From the NCBI GenBank assembly GCA_018239715.1, contig JAFEGW010000004.1:1-64000 (forward strand): a DNA stretch of 64,000 bases, written 5' to 3'. The notes below the pieces were generated by a model. The model saw only the letters and a program-made list of their open reading frames with translations, ran no database searches and was not told where the DNA came from. Positions 42,371 through 51,422 of the stretch are shown piece by piece. Positions within the stretch are counted from its first letter, which is position 1, and each line of letters begins with the position of its first letter. The position numbers and the translations under genes were made by a program. The DNA is from Verrucomicrobiota bacterium (lineage in GTDB: Bacteria > Chlamydiota > Chlamydiia > Chlamydiales > Rhabdochlamydiaceae).

Positions 42371-44419
42371 ATGGAAAATAATCATCCGTACCAAACTCTC
42401 TTAAAGCAGCACTTTGGTTTTGAAGAATTCCGCCCAGGACAGCTCGAAGCCATTCAAGCCTTGCTCGAACATCACCGGCTTCTTTGCATCCAACCGACCG
42501 GGTATGGGAAATCGCTCTTGTATCAATTCCCTTCCTGCCTGCTCCCTGGAATCACGCTTGTCATTTCTCCTCTTCTTGCACTGATGCGGGACCAAATTGA
42601 GCATTTGACGCAGCGGTTCCACATTCCTGCGGCATCGCTCAATAGCGATCAAACGGATGAAGAGAACGCCAGGGCGCGTGAGCAAGCTGGGGCCGGAAAG
42701 CTTAAAATTTTATTCGTCTCTCCTGAGCAGCTCGATCATATCGACCGATTTAACTTTCTGCGTACCCTTCCGATTTCTCTGCTCGTGATCGATGAGGCCC
42801 ATTGCATTTCGACATGGGGGCACGATTTTCGGCCTAGCTACCGTCAAATTCTCCACTTCATCCAAGCCCTTGAGTCGGAAAGCCCCGACATCAAAATCCT
42901 CGGGCTGACGGCCACCGCTGACCCTCGTGTCGAAACCGACATCCAGAGGCAGCTCTCTTCGGCAAGAAAACCTCTCCGCGTCTTGCGGGAAAGTATGGAC
43001 AGGCCCAACATCCATCTCTCCGTCATTCCCTCTCAAGGGATCGCCTCCAAGCTGTTTCTTTGCCAAACCCTTCTCTCCCGATTAGAGGGCTCGGGCCTCA
43101 TCTACTGCGCGACAAGAGAAAGCGCCGAGCTTGTCGCGGAATACCTTCAGCAACAAGGGCTCTCTACAACAGCCTATCATGCAGGATTAGACCCTGAAGA
43201 GAAGCGAAAAATCCAGACTGCTTTTAGCCAGAACCAATATAAAGTTGTTGCAGCGACTTCCGCGCTCGGCATGGGCATCGATAAAGGAGACTTAAGGTTC
43301 ATTATCCATTTTGATATTCCCGGATCGATTACAGCCTACTATCAAGAAGTCGGAAGGTGCGGACGGGACGGCTCTAAAGCAGAGGGCATTCTTTTCTACG
43401 ATCCAGCGGACCGGAAAATCCAAGAATATTTCATCGATGCTGCCTTGCCCACCGCTGAAAATTTTGAAGCTGTGCGGAGCTTCATCTGCTCTGCACAGGC
43501 TCCTCCCAATCTCACCAAGATCAAACAAGTGACAGGCCTACATCCGACGCGTGTTACTCTTGTCATAGCCGAGCTGATGGAACAACAGTTCCTCAAAAAA
43601 GAAAGCCTCAAAGGCTCGCAAGTTTATCTTCCCCATCAGCCCCTTGCAGCTCTTGACCTTAGCCGTTACACGACTCAGCATTTAGTCAAAACAGAAGAGC
43701 TGCAAAAAATGGTCGCTTACGCCGAGCAAAGGGAGCAGTGCCGGATGGCCCTCCTGCGAAAGGCCCTTGGAGATCAAAAAACGGAGAGCTGCGGACATTG
43801 CGACGGCTGTCTTAAAACTCTTCCAAAAGAAAAAGTTCCTGCGGAGGCCCTTGCTCGCGTCCAAGCCTGGCTCAGCAACCGCCCGATTCCGATTGCAGAG
43901 ACAAGAACCTACCGCATCTCCGCCGGTTTCAGCCTGCTCGATGGAAGGCTGCGCACACCTCTTTTTGTGAGATTTATGCAGCAAAGAGCGTCTTCGCAGC
44001 AGATGGATGAAGAACTTTTAGCGCTGCTGAAGAAACAGGCGTCCCTCCTTTCGCCCGTTGCGGCTGTCGTGCCGCTTCCCTCCCAGACCTGGAAAAGTCG
44101 AAGAGAGATCGCGGCAGAACTGGCAAAACATCTTCAAGTGGAAGTCGCCGATATACTCTCCTGGAAAACATGTCCTGAAAAAAGGCAAGGAGAGCTTTTG
44201 AACAACGACCAGCGGCATCAAAATGTCGCACAGCAAATGCAAGTAGAGCCTGCAGCAAAAATTCCCGAGGGCCCTCTTTTATTGTTGGATGACTACATGG
44301 GTTCCGGTGCGACGATGAAAGAGGCAGCACGGGCTTTACGCCAGGTGACCGGCAACCCTCTTGTGCCTTTCACTATTGCCTCCATCAAATGGCACCTGGG
44401 AAAACCAGGGTTTGTTTAA
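42371..44419 (+). CDS. recQ: RecQ-family DNA helicase with phosphoribosyltransferase-like tail
   Basis: A 682-residue helicase. RecQ motifs in order: FRPGQLEAIQALL, QPTGYGKSLLYQFP, DEAH as VIDEAHCISTWGHDFRPSYR, LTATADPRVETDI, ALGMGIDKGDLRF, YYQEVGRCGRDGS, then the zinc-binding RQC cysteines (CRMALLRKALG, CGHCDGC). Beyond about residue 515 the tail has FEWVPS-like segments and ends with LLLLDDYMGSGATMKEAARAL, a phosphoribosyltransferase PRPP-loop-type motif as found fused to RecQ in several bacteria, replacing an HRDC domain. It acts in DNA repair and recombination. Confidence 0.88.
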   Translation: MENNHPYQTLLKQHFGFEEFRPGQLEAIQALLEHHRLLCIQPTGYGKSLLYQFPSCLLPGITLVISPLLALMRDQIEHLTQRFHIPAASLNSDQTDEENARAREQAGAGKLKILFVSPEQLDHIDRFNFLRTLPISLLVIDEAHCISTWGHDFRPSYRQILHFIQALESESPDIKILGLTATADPRVETDIQRQLSSARKPLRVLRESMDRPNIHLSVIPSQGIASKLFLCQTLLSRLEGSGLIYCATRESAELVAEYLQQQGLSTTAYHAGLDPEEKRKIQTAFSQNQYKVVAATSALGMGIDKGDLRFIIHFDIPGSITAYYQEVGRCGRDGSKAEGILFYDPADRKIQEYFIDAALPTAENFEAVRSFICSAQAPPNLTKIKQVTGLHPTRVTLVIAELMEQQFLKKESLKGSQVYLPHQPLAALDLSRYTTQHLVKTEELQKMVAYAEQREQCRMALLRKALGDQKTESCGHCDGCLKTLPKEKVPAEALARVQAWLSNRPIPIAETRTYRISAGFSLLDGRLRTPLFVRFMQQRASSQQMDEELLALLKKQASLLSPVAAVVPLPSQTWKSRREIAAELAKHLQVEVADILSWKTCPEKRQGELLNNDQRHQNVAQQMQVEPAAKIPEGPLLLLDDYMGSGATMKEAARALRQVTGNPLVPFTIASIKWHLGKPGFV

Positions 44420-44483
44420 AGCTAAAAAAAATAATATATGATAGAATCCTTCCAAGGAGGCGGCTCTGACATTTCTCCGTGCG

Positions 44484-45509
44484 ATGGCATTTTTTATTCT
44501 TCCGGGATCCATGTTTATCAAGGCCCTGAATGCCTCCGCTAGTGAAATTTCTCTTCATCCTATTCCAATAGGCAAAATTATTAACCCTTGCTCTCGTTAC
44601 AGCCTCATCAATAGCGTGGATTTTCATCCCCAAAGAAATCTTTTTTGCATCACCTTGACCCACGCCAACTGCGTCATCCTCTATCAGATCGACAAAGGAG
44701 AATCTCACATCTTTCAAACCCTCAGCAACCCTGCATCCTGCCTCTCTTTACCTCAGCATGCAGCGTTCTCTCCGGATGGAACAAAAATCGTCGTCGCCAA
44801 CTGGGAGAATCAAACACTAGCCCTTTACAAATGCGAGGAAAGCGGCTTGTTTCAAGAAAAACCCGCTGCTCTCATCTCTAGCCCTCGCTGTCTTGTTCAT
44901 TGCAAGCCGCATGGCATTGCCTTCTCCCCCTCCGGCCATTTTTTAGCTATCGCCTATGGGGCCGCAAATGACCATGGACGTGCGATAGCTTTATTTCGAG
45001 TCAGAGAAAACAATCTCGAGCTAGCGAGTGTGATCGAATCGATATGGGGCATTCCCAAAGGGATCGCATTTTCTCCCGACGGGGCATGCCTTTTGGTGAG
45101 TTTTGCCGACACCAGCAGCCTAGCGATTTTCAATCTTGAAGGTCCCGAGATTTTTCCGATACCTCGGCAAATCCTCCACGGCAGCGAGACGAAAATTTCT
45201 CGTCCTGAAGATGTGAAGATCTCTCCGGATGGCAAGTATTGCGCCGTGTCTAACAGCGATCAAGACACGGTGACTTTTTATCCCTTCGATCCCACGTCGA
45301 ATCAAATCACCCAACCCTTTCCGTGTTATGTCCATCAAAATCCCGAGGCTGAGCACTCGTTCCCCCATGGCATGGCCTTCTCTCCGGATGGATTTTATTT
45401 TCTTGTCACGGAATTCGGCCCAATCAGGGCCACGCCCGACGGAAATCTCTTTTGGAAAAAAGAGACAAGGCCCCAGCTTGCTAAGGTCAATTTATATGCT
45501 AGATTCTAA
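44484..45509 (+). CDS. Beta-propeller protein (WD40/lactonase-like)
   Basis: A 341-residue beta-propeller, probably exported. Six or so blade repeats share the pattern AFSPDGTKIVVANW, AFSPSGHFLAIAYG, AFSPDGACLLVSFAD, KISPDGKYCAVSNSD and AFSPDGFYFLVTEFG. There is a good AAGGAGG at 44454-44460, but ATG 44484 is 23 bases away; a CTG at 44466 is in frame and ideally spaced, giving a longer hydrophobic leader (TFLRAMAFFILPGSMFIKAL) like a signal peptide. A possible promoter is TTGTTT at 44411 with TATGATAGAAT. Convergent with the next gene. Confidence 0.78.
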   Translation: MAFFILPGSMFIKALNASASEISLHPIPIGKIINPCSRYSLINSVDFHPQRNLFCITLTHANCVILYQIDKGESHIFQTLSNPASCLSLPQHAAFSPDGTKIVVANWENQTLALYKCEESGLFQEKPAALISSPRCLVHCKPHGIAFSPSGHFLAIAYGAANDHGRAIALFRVRENNLELASVIESIWGIPKGIAFSPDGACLLVSFADTSSLAIFNLEGPEIFPIPRQILHGSETKISRPEDVKISPDGKYCAVSNSDQDTVTFYPFDPTSNQITQPFPCYVHQNPEAEHSFPHGMAFSPDGFYFLVTEFGPIRATPDGNLFWKKETRPQLAKVNLYARF

Positions 45510-47043
45510 TGTGCGGCTCGGACATAGGCGATATTTCTTCGGCGAGATCTACCATCAGTTTTTGAAATTCAGAGGCGAGGACTTCTGTATTGAGCGATCC
45601 CACTCTTATATCACCTTCATTGCTGCCTTCGACAAGAATGCAAAGATCCTTTCCTTTGGGCTGGGAAAATAGCTCCAAAAAACTTGCAATTCTATCCACA
45701 GCCTTGACAGTCATTGGCGTCATCTCCCTTTCGGACACTGTTTGAGTTGCTGTTAAGACAGCCTGCCAGCGGTTATAGTAATCGCCTAGATCTTGCAAAA
45801 ATTGATGATAACGAGGAATTTGAAGCTCCAAGAAAGAGAGGGCCCCTGGATCTGCAAAATTTTTGGATCCTTTCAAGACGATCTCATGGGCTGCTGATTT
45901 AAATAAGCAATTTTTTAGATCAATTTTCCATTCCTCTTCCGGAAGGCCCTTTTCTCTGACTTGAAAGCCTAAATCGATTTGCATCTCTATCGGTCCCCAA
46001 GAAGAGTAATCAGGGATGAGAGCAGACACTTGGTCCCAATGGTCGACAAATAGATTTCCCCACTCGGGATTCGAAGCAAAATATCCCATCATATGCCATT
46101 GCTGAAAGAGCGAGCGGAGATCGGAGAGCATATAAGCATGCGCCTTGCTGGAGATTTCCTGCATTACCCGCAGAGTGAATATACCGGAATAATCGCTGGA
46201 CTGGATGGGATTGATTTCAAACTTTCCTTGGGCCGAGCCTCGATCGCCTAAGGCCCCTTGAAAGTTCATTTTTTCGAGCTCGAAACAAAACGGTGATGCC
46301 TTTTCTTCAAGGCAGCATTGAAAACGCATCTGTCCCGATAAGTTATTTTTGCCACGGGGTTGGTATTGCGCTAACATCGGCATTAACTCAGGCTGCTGAT
46401 AGATCAGCCGGGCCAGCGCTTTTTGATCCACTTGATACCCTTGCACGTCCACGTTCATTTGACGTCCTGTCGAATAACCAGGAGCCGCTTTAATCTTTTT
46501 ACAAGTAAATAACCAGCTATCAACCTCGAATAGCGGCTGCTTTTCAGTCTCGCAAGTTAAGGAAAGATTTTTTGCACAAAAAGAACCCTCTGCCTGAGTC
46601 ACAAGTTTCAGCAACTCGACGGGAGATTCGCTTGGAAGCTTTGAAATGCCTAAAGGCTTTTTTGACGAGGGTATTTCTGCGCGTAAATGCCCAGCTAATG
46701 TCCAGGAGCTACCCCGCGAAAGTTCAAGCCTCGTCTTACCTTGTATTTCCGACCAATAGCTCCTCTGAAAAACCGTCGTCCCTACCGTCCAAGTTCCTTC
46801 AGTAGAAATGTGTTTCAAAGCTGTCGAATTTTTAGTTCCTAATAAAGGGTTTTTGATCACGGCTTCGACCTTGAAAGGAAATCCTTGGCAAGAGATCCCT
46901 TCATGCTTCAAGAAAAAAGCAGGACCCGCTGCAGAAACTTCATGGATTCCTTTTTTTAAGCGCTGGGCCGAATAAAACCAAAATCCCGTATAGATCCCCC
47001 CAACTGCGGCTACTATTGCCGCGATGATCGTGCCTTTTTTCAT
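45499..47043 (-). CDS. DUF2125-like membrane-anchored protein
   Basis: A 514-residue protein anchored by an N-terminal helix (TIIAAIVAAVGGIYTGFWFYSAQ) with the rest outside. Its KHEGISCQGFPFKVEAVIKNP segment matches the GFPFR-type strand of DUF2125/AsmA-like periplasmic proteins, and it is followed by long stretches of alternating beta pattern. AAGGAG precedes ATG 47043. Family members span or scaffold the envelope; exact role unknown. Confidence 0.68.
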   Translation of the reverse strand: MKKGTIIAAIVAAVGGIYTGFWFYSAQRLKKGIHEVSAAGPAFFLKHEGISCQGFPFKVEAVIKNPLLGTKNSTALKHISTEGTWTVGTTVFQRSYWSEIQGKTRLELSRGSSWTLAGHLRAEIPSSKKPLGISKLPSESPVELLKLVTQAEGSFCAKNLSLTCETEKQPLFEVDSWLFTCKKIKAAPGYSTGRQMNVDVQGYQVDQKALARLIYQQPELMPMLAQYQPRGKNNLSGQMRFQCCLEEKASPFCFELEKMNFQGALGDRGSAQGKFEINPIQSSDYSGIFTLRVMQEISSKAHAYMLSDLRSLFQQWHMMGYFASNPEWGNLFVDHWDQVSALIPDYSSWGPIEMQIDLGFQVREKGLPEEEWKIDLKNCLFKSAAHEIVLKGSKNFADPGALSFLELQIPRYHQFLQDLGDYYNRWQAVLTATQTVSEREMTPMTVKAVDRIASFLELFSQPKGKDLCILVEGSNEGDIRVGSLNTEVLASEFQKLMVDLAEEISPMSEPHIRI

Positions 47044-47179
47044 GCAAGCTCCTTATCGAAAAACGATATTTTAATTCAGCTTGCGTATATCGATAAAGAA
47101 GAATCCGCTCGATTACCACTCAGCAAAAACCTAATAATAAATTTTTCTTATCAAAACGTGTACATCCTCATCCAAAAAT

Positions 47180-47208
47180 TTGACGCAAAGTAGCTTATTA
47201 GCTACAAT
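47180..47208 (+). promoter_or_regulatory. Near-consensus promoter with operator-like palindrome for the toxin-antitoxin pair
   Basis: TTGACG (47180-47185), a 17-base spacer, and TACAAT (47203-47208). The start site would be about 47215, leaving a leader of about five bases before ATG 47220. Within it, GTAGCT-TATT-AGCTAC (47190-47205) is a perfect 6-base inverted repeat overlapping the -10 box, a typical place for autorepression by the antitoxin. Confidence 0.7.
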
Positions 47209-47219
47209 CTCAACTTAAG

Positions 47220-47558
47220 ATGGACTGTATTGAAATTGAACTTTACGCATTGCCTTCTGGGAAAGAACCTTTTACAGAATGGGAATCGCGCTTAAGCAGA
47301 GATGCACAGGCAATAGTTAGCGCACGTTTAGCGCGTATAAGAAGCGGAAACTTTGGTGATAGTAAATCTATCAGCAACGGGGTCTATGAATTACGAATTC
47401 AATATGGTCCTGGCTACCGCATTTATTATGGAAAGAGAGGCAAAACAATTGTAATTCTGCTATGTGGAGGGGACAAGTCCACACAAAAAAGGGATATAAA
47501 GAAAGCGAAAGAATTTTGGGAAGATTGCTTATACAGCAAAACAAGGAGAAAAAAATGA
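47220..47558 (+). CDS. HigB/RelE-type toxin of a type II toxin-antitoxin pair
   Basis: A 112-residue protein of the RelE/HigB-like killer family (phage-derived Gp49-like branch). Core features: IELYALPSGKEPFTEWESRLSRDAQ, IVSARLARIRSGNFGDSKS, then the conserved GVYELRIQYGPGYRIYYG block and TIVILLCGGDKSTQKRDIKKAKEF. Such proteins cut mRNA at the ribosome. It precedes its antitoxin and overlaps it by four bases (ATGA), the gene order of HigBA rather than RelBE. Confidence 0.88.
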   Translation: MDCIEIELYALPSGKEPFTEWESRLSRDAQAIVSARLARIRSGNFGDSKSISNGVYELRIQYGPGYRIYYGKRGKTIVILLCGGDKSTQKRDIKKAKEFWEDCLYSKTRRKK

Positions 47559-47848
47559 AAAAATTTAGAAATTACAAAGAGCATCTTTTCAAACGTCTGC
47601 AGAACCCTAAAGCTGCTGCTGCTTATCTCAATGCTGCATTAGAAGACGCAGATCCCCAAGTATTTCTTATTGCTTTAAAAGATATTGCTGATGCTCATGG
47701 TGGTGTTGCAAAGCTCTCTAAAGAAACAGATCTTAATAGAGAAAGCTTATATCGAACTTTATCTCAACGAGGGAACCCACGCCTTCATTCTCTATTGGCT
47801 ATTTTGCAAGCTTGTAAGCTGGATATCTCCATCAGACCAGCAGCATAA
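47555..47848 (+). CDS. HigA-type antitoxin
   Basis: A 97-residue protein. N-terminal FRNYKEHLFKRLQNPKAAAAYLNAALED, then a helix-turn-helix: GVAKLSKETDLNRESLYRTLSQRGNPRLHSLLAILQACKL. This matches the addiction module antidote family that pairs with the Gp49-like toxins. AAGGAG at 47543-47548 lies inside the toxin gene and supports ATG 47555. It should bind both the toxin and the palindrome at 47190-47205. Confidence 0.9.
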   Translation: MKKFRNYKEHLFKRLQNPKAAAAYLNAALEDADPQVFLIALKDIADAHGGVAKLSKETDLNRESLYRTLSQRGNPRLHSLLAILQACKLDISIRPAA

Positions 47849-47860
47849 AGAATTATCTAC

Positions 47861-48250
47861 TTAAGGCGTGAGAATATTGTCGAACTTGATGAGAGCTTCG
47901 TCAAGAGCTTTGCAAGCTTGCTTGAACCCTTTTTCATCCCAGGGATCCATCGTCCCGACAACACGTTCAAGGAAAATAAAGATCTTCTCGTTTTCTTCGT
48001 GAAGAATCTTTAATCGAGCAGGCGGATAGAGATAAGGCTCATCTTCCAGCATGCCTAGTTGATGAGAAATAGTCCTCCGGAGAGCCAAAATACCTGGAAG
48101 ATGCTTATTTAAATATGATAGATCTTGCGGACTCATTTGGAGATGATCCACGAAGCTTTCAATATTTTCTAAGGCTTCAACGATCCGGTCCATCGGATCA
48201 AATCCAGGTCCCGTTACCGAGGCCGGCTCTATAGCTGGGGGCTGTTTCAT
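47861..48250 (-). CDS. Helical protein of unknown function
   Basis: A 129-residue, mostly helical, acidic protein without signal peptide or membrane segment. Readable pattern: DPMDRIVEALENIESFVDHL, SYLNKHLPGILALRRTISHQLGML and KQACKALDEALIKFDNIL suggest a four-helix bundle. No family recognised. Downstream of, and convergent with, the toxin-antitoxin pair. Confidence 0.55.
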   Translation of the reverse strand: MKQPPAIEPASVTGPGFDPMDRIVEALENIESFVDHLQMSPQDLSYLNKHLPGILALRRTISHQLGMLEDEPYLYPPARLKILHEENEKIFIFLERVVGTMDPWDEKGFKQACKALDEALIKFDNILTP

Positions 48251-48327
48251 AACTTTTTAATGCCATGAAACCTCTTTTTGAAAAAGAGTTTTGGAGACGA
48301 TAAACGGTTAGTGCTAAATTGAAAGGC

Positions 48328-48714
48328 ATGAAATTCTATAATGTGAATGCTCTGCCTCATCAAAAACTCCGATCCCCTGTCACAGGAGAGACATTTTCAA
48401 AATCAGCTGTTTTAAGCGAGCTCTTTGCCTACCAAGATATTTTCGTTCATCATGAGATCCTTCCTCCGGGGCGGCGCTCGTCCTCGCCTCATTGCCATAC
48501 CCTCCGTGAAGAGATGGTTTTCGTTTTGAAAGGCTGTCCTACAGCCCATCTGGGAGACCAAGCCTTTGAGCTCCAGCCGGGAGATTTTATCGGATTTAAA
48601 CCTGGCTTAACCCCGCTGCACTTTATCGAAAATACCACTTCCGAGGAAGTTTGTCTTCTGGTTCTCTGTTCAAATCCAGAAAACGACCCAGTGGTCTATG
48701 AAACTAATAATTAG
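48328..48714 (+). CDS. Single-domain cupin protein
   Basis: A 128-residue small cupin. Motif 1 is SPHCHTLREEMVFVLKG (His-x-His ... Glu), motif 2 is LQPGDFIGFKPGLTPLHFIEN (with His), so a metal site is intact. Such proteins serve as sugar isomerases, dioxygenases or binders. ATG 48328 is preferred to TTG 48319. It converges on the VWA gene with a 4-base overlap. Confidence 0.8.
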   Translation: MKFYNVNALPHQKLRSPVTGETFSKSAVLSELFAYQDIFVHHEILPPGRRSSSPHCHTLREEMVFVLKGCPTAHLGDQAFELQPGDFIGFKPGLTPLHFIENTTSEEVCLLVLCSNPENDPVVYETNN

Positions 48715-50258
48715 GCTTTAGTGGAACCTAAAGCTTTTGCTCTTTTCAATAGGGGGCCATTGATAAGGGTATCGGGATTATAAGCCAGGGAGATCTCTTC
48801 TCGCACACCTTGGGGTTTGGTAAAAGAAAGATAGAATGTCACATGCTTGAGATCTATCGTCGAAGGAAACTGATCTCCATAAATATCAAGGGCTTTAGAC
48901 AACTTTTCTCCTTCATTTAAATGCCCTAAAAAATATCGCACTTCTCCATGTTCCCTCAAAAGTGTTGCACCTGCAACTGACCAGCTATATCCTTGCAATC
49001 CTGATGCTCTCAACTCCAGCTGGCTAAAAGAAGCGATGGCCCGGCCATAAATTTCAGAAATTGCACCTCGGATCGCATGACTCCCTGCACTTGCATCTCT
49101 GTATTCACCGTATTCTCCAACTGCGCCGGTAGAAATATCTTGTTGATGATTGATAATTGTTTTTAAAGTTTCTTTTCGATGCCCACGACCGATTCCGATC
49201 GCAAATAATTTAGCCTTCACAGCCCGAAGATTTTCATGAATGGGTTTAAGATTATTTTTTACAATCGTTTCATCTCCATCTGTTAATAAAACAACCGTAG
49301 GAGTCCCCTCTCTACTTGCCCAATTCAATCTATCTCGATCACAGGCCATTCCCAAGCCCAGTAGGATTTTTGTCAGGTTCCTAGATTTCATTTGACTGAT
49401 TTTCTCTTTGAGCTGGGTTATTTCTGCGGATTGAGAAGTTAAAGCGGTAAAATCTAGAAACTGTTCTGCTCTGTCATCAAAAACGATGATTTCTAAGCTG
49501 ATTTTGGCTTCCTTTGAAGCAGCAATTACTCGTGAAGCATCATCGACAATGTCTTTCAATGCTGTTATGACAGTCGCTAAGCGATCTTCAGAACCCATAC
49601 TTCCGCTAATATCAATACAAAAAATCAGCGACGCTTTAGGCGGCGCATAATTTTTCTTCTCAGGCCCTTCGATATCTAGCACCGCGACATTAAGCGACGA
49701 TTCTAATTTAACCTTCAGCTGAGGTTCTGCTGGAGGAGGCGCTGTTGCAACTGGAGGCTCCGGAGGAGGAGCTAGTGCAGTGGGTGGCGGTAGAGATACA
49801 GCTGGAGGTGCAGCTGAAACGTTCTGAGTAGTCGAAGCTGGAGGAGGTGGAGAGCCAGCTTTAGGCACCTGGGGTCTATTTCTCCAGATATAATGAGCTA
49901 CCCCCAGAGCAAGGGCTAACACGATGCCACCGGCTACCCATTCTTTATAAGTCCAGAAAAAAACCTTTCCGCCATTCCAGACAGAGAGGGTATGACGTCG
50001 AGCGAAATTGCTCACCTCAGGCCATCTTAAAGACGCAGCAGTATAGGTGGGATTTAATGCAGCATACTGGCGATACAGCTTCAAAGTATCGTAAGACCCG
50101 CTAAGGCGCCCGACAAACCCGCTCAGCTGAGGCCACCTCAAGAAGGCAGGATTATAGGTAAGATCTAAAGTTGCATATTGCTGACGAAGGTTAGAAGTAT
50201 AATTGCAAGCTGACTTATAGAGGGCATTATAATCCCGATGATAAATTTCAAAACTCAT
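48711..50258 (-). CDS. Membrane protein with tandem N-terminal repeats and VWA domain
   Basis: A 515-residue protein with three parts. Residues 24-88 hold two imperfect repeats of period 37 (QQYATLDLTYNPAFLRWPQL and RQYAALNPTYTAASLRWPEV). Then a membrane helix (VAGGIVLALALGVAHYIW, about 108-125) and a Pro/Ala-rich linker (about 130-185). From residue 207 a von Willebrand A domain: SLIFCIDISGSMGSEDR (metal-ion site DxSxS) and VVLLTDGDETI. VWA proteins mediate protein-protein contacts. GAGG precedes ATG 50258. No Mg-chelatase or ATPase partner is adjacent. Confidence 0.8.
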   Translation of the reverse strand: MSFEIYHRDYNALYKSACNYTSNLRQQYATLDLTYNPAFLRWPQLSGFVGRLSGSYDTLKLYRQYAALNPTYTAASLRWPEVSNFARRHTLSVWNGGKVFFWTYKEWVAGGIVLALALGVAHYIWRNRPQVPKAGSPPPPASTTQNVSAAPPAVSLPPPTALAPPPEPPVATAPPPAEPQLKVKLESSLNVAVLDIEGPEKKNYAPPKASLIFCIDISGSMGSEDRLATVITALKDIVDDASRVIAASKEAKISLEIIVFDDRAEQFLDFTALTSQSAEITQLKEKISQMKSRNLTKILLGLGMACDRDRLNWASREGTPTVVLLTDGDETIVKNNLKPIHENLRAVKAKLFAIGIGRGHRKETLKTIINHQQDISTGAVGEYGEYRDASAGSHAIRGAISEIYGRAIASFSQLELRASGLQGYSWSVAGATLLREHGEVRYFLGHLNEGEKLSKALDIYGDQFPSTIDLKHVTFYLSFTKPQGVREEISLAYNPDTLINGPLLKRAKALGSTKA

Positions 50259-50396
50259 AAAGGCCTCGCTGAAGAGACTAAAAGTCTAGGGGGTTAGAAA
50301 ATAGAAGTCTAGCGCTCTGTCAAAACTTCAGAAAGTCATGATAGGCGTCTTGGGGATAATTTTCGAATTTGCTAGGGTGGGCAAAAAGGGACTTTC

Positions 50397-51416
50397 ATGA
50401 CCCATCATCTTTCTTTCCACCAGCTAAAGCCTCAAGATCAAAGTGAGGGCGGCTTCAGAAAAAAAGCCACCAAAAGCAATTTCCCTGTCTTGCAAAACAT
50501 GTCTTTTTATCAATTAACCCTTCATCCACAAGCTGTGAGAGAACCGCATTGGCATGCCAATGCCGATGAGCTCGGCTATTGCCTGAAGGGCAAGCTACTC
50601 ATCTCGTTTTATGGGAATAACAACACGAAAGAAACGTTTATTGTTTCTAAGGGCCATGCCTTTTTTATTCCCTCCGGAGCCCTCCACAGCTTAGAGAATA
50701 TCGGCAACGAGACGGCTGAGGCGATCCTCCAATTTTCCCATGAAGAACCGGAAGATTTTGGCCTCTCTTTCGTTTTGGGGATGTTTTCTGATGCAGTACT
50801 AGGGAATACCTGGGATATCCCCAGCAGCCATTTCAAAGCCCTGAAACGCCTCTCAAAAGAGTCCTTTATCGCAAAACTCCCTCAGCCCACCTCCCTATCT
50901 CACGAGCTTGAATACATTTCCCCCTATCAATTCGCCCTGGAAACAAGCTCGCCTCTGATCAGCAATGAAGGAGGGGCCGCCCGCGTCGCCAGGAAAAATG
51001 TCTGGCCGGTCCTCCAGAGGCAAGCGGTCTATTCTTTACGTCTCTCAGGAATAGGGATGAGAGAGCCGCACTGGCATCCGGAGACTGCCGAAATGGGCTA
51101 TGTGGCTGAAGGGAAAGGAAGAATGTCTATCCTATCTCCTTCCGGAAAAATCGACACTTATGAAATAGAACCGGGAGACCTCTATTTTATCCCGCAAGCT
51201 TATCCTCATCACATTGAGAATTTAACAACTTCGGAACTCCACATGCTGATTTTCTTTGATCAGCCTATGCCTCAAGATGTAGGTTTTACTGGAAGCGTAA
51301 AATCCTTTTCGAATGAAGTTCTATCCAGCGTCATGCAATGCAAGAAAGAGATTTTTGAAGAGCTTCCCACTTACTACGAAGATCTTTTCATCGTCAAAAA
51401 GAAAAATCCTCAATGA
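50397..51416 (+). CDS. Bicupin (oxalate decarboxylase-like)
   Basis: A 339-residue two-cupin protein. Each half has the metal motif: AVREPHWHANADELGYCLKG with GHAFFIPSGALHSLENIG, and GMREPHWHPETAEMGYVAEG with GDLYFIPQAYPHHIENLT. The layout is that of oxalate decarboxylase/dioxygenase-type bicupins, which use manganese. No signal peptide. AAGGGA gives a good start at ATG 50397. Substrate is not proven; oxalate is one option. Confidence 0.83.
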   Translation: MTHHLSFHQLKPQDQSEGGFRKKATKSNFPVLQNMSFYQLTLHPQAVREPHWHANADELGYCLKGKLLISFYGNNNTKETFIVSKGHAFFIPSGALHSLENIGNETAEAILQFSHEEPEDFGLSFVLGMFSDAVLGNTWDIPSSHFKALKRLSKESFIAKLPQPTSLSHELEYISPYQFALETSSPLISNEGGAARVARKNVWPVLQRQAVYSLRLSGIGMREPHWHPETAEMGYVAEGKGRMSILSPSGKIDTYEIEPGDLYFIPQAYPHHIENLTTSELHMLIFFDQPMPQDVGFTGSVKSFSNEVLSSVMQCKKEIFEELPTYYEDLFIVKKKNPQ

Positions 51417-51422
51417 GATGAA

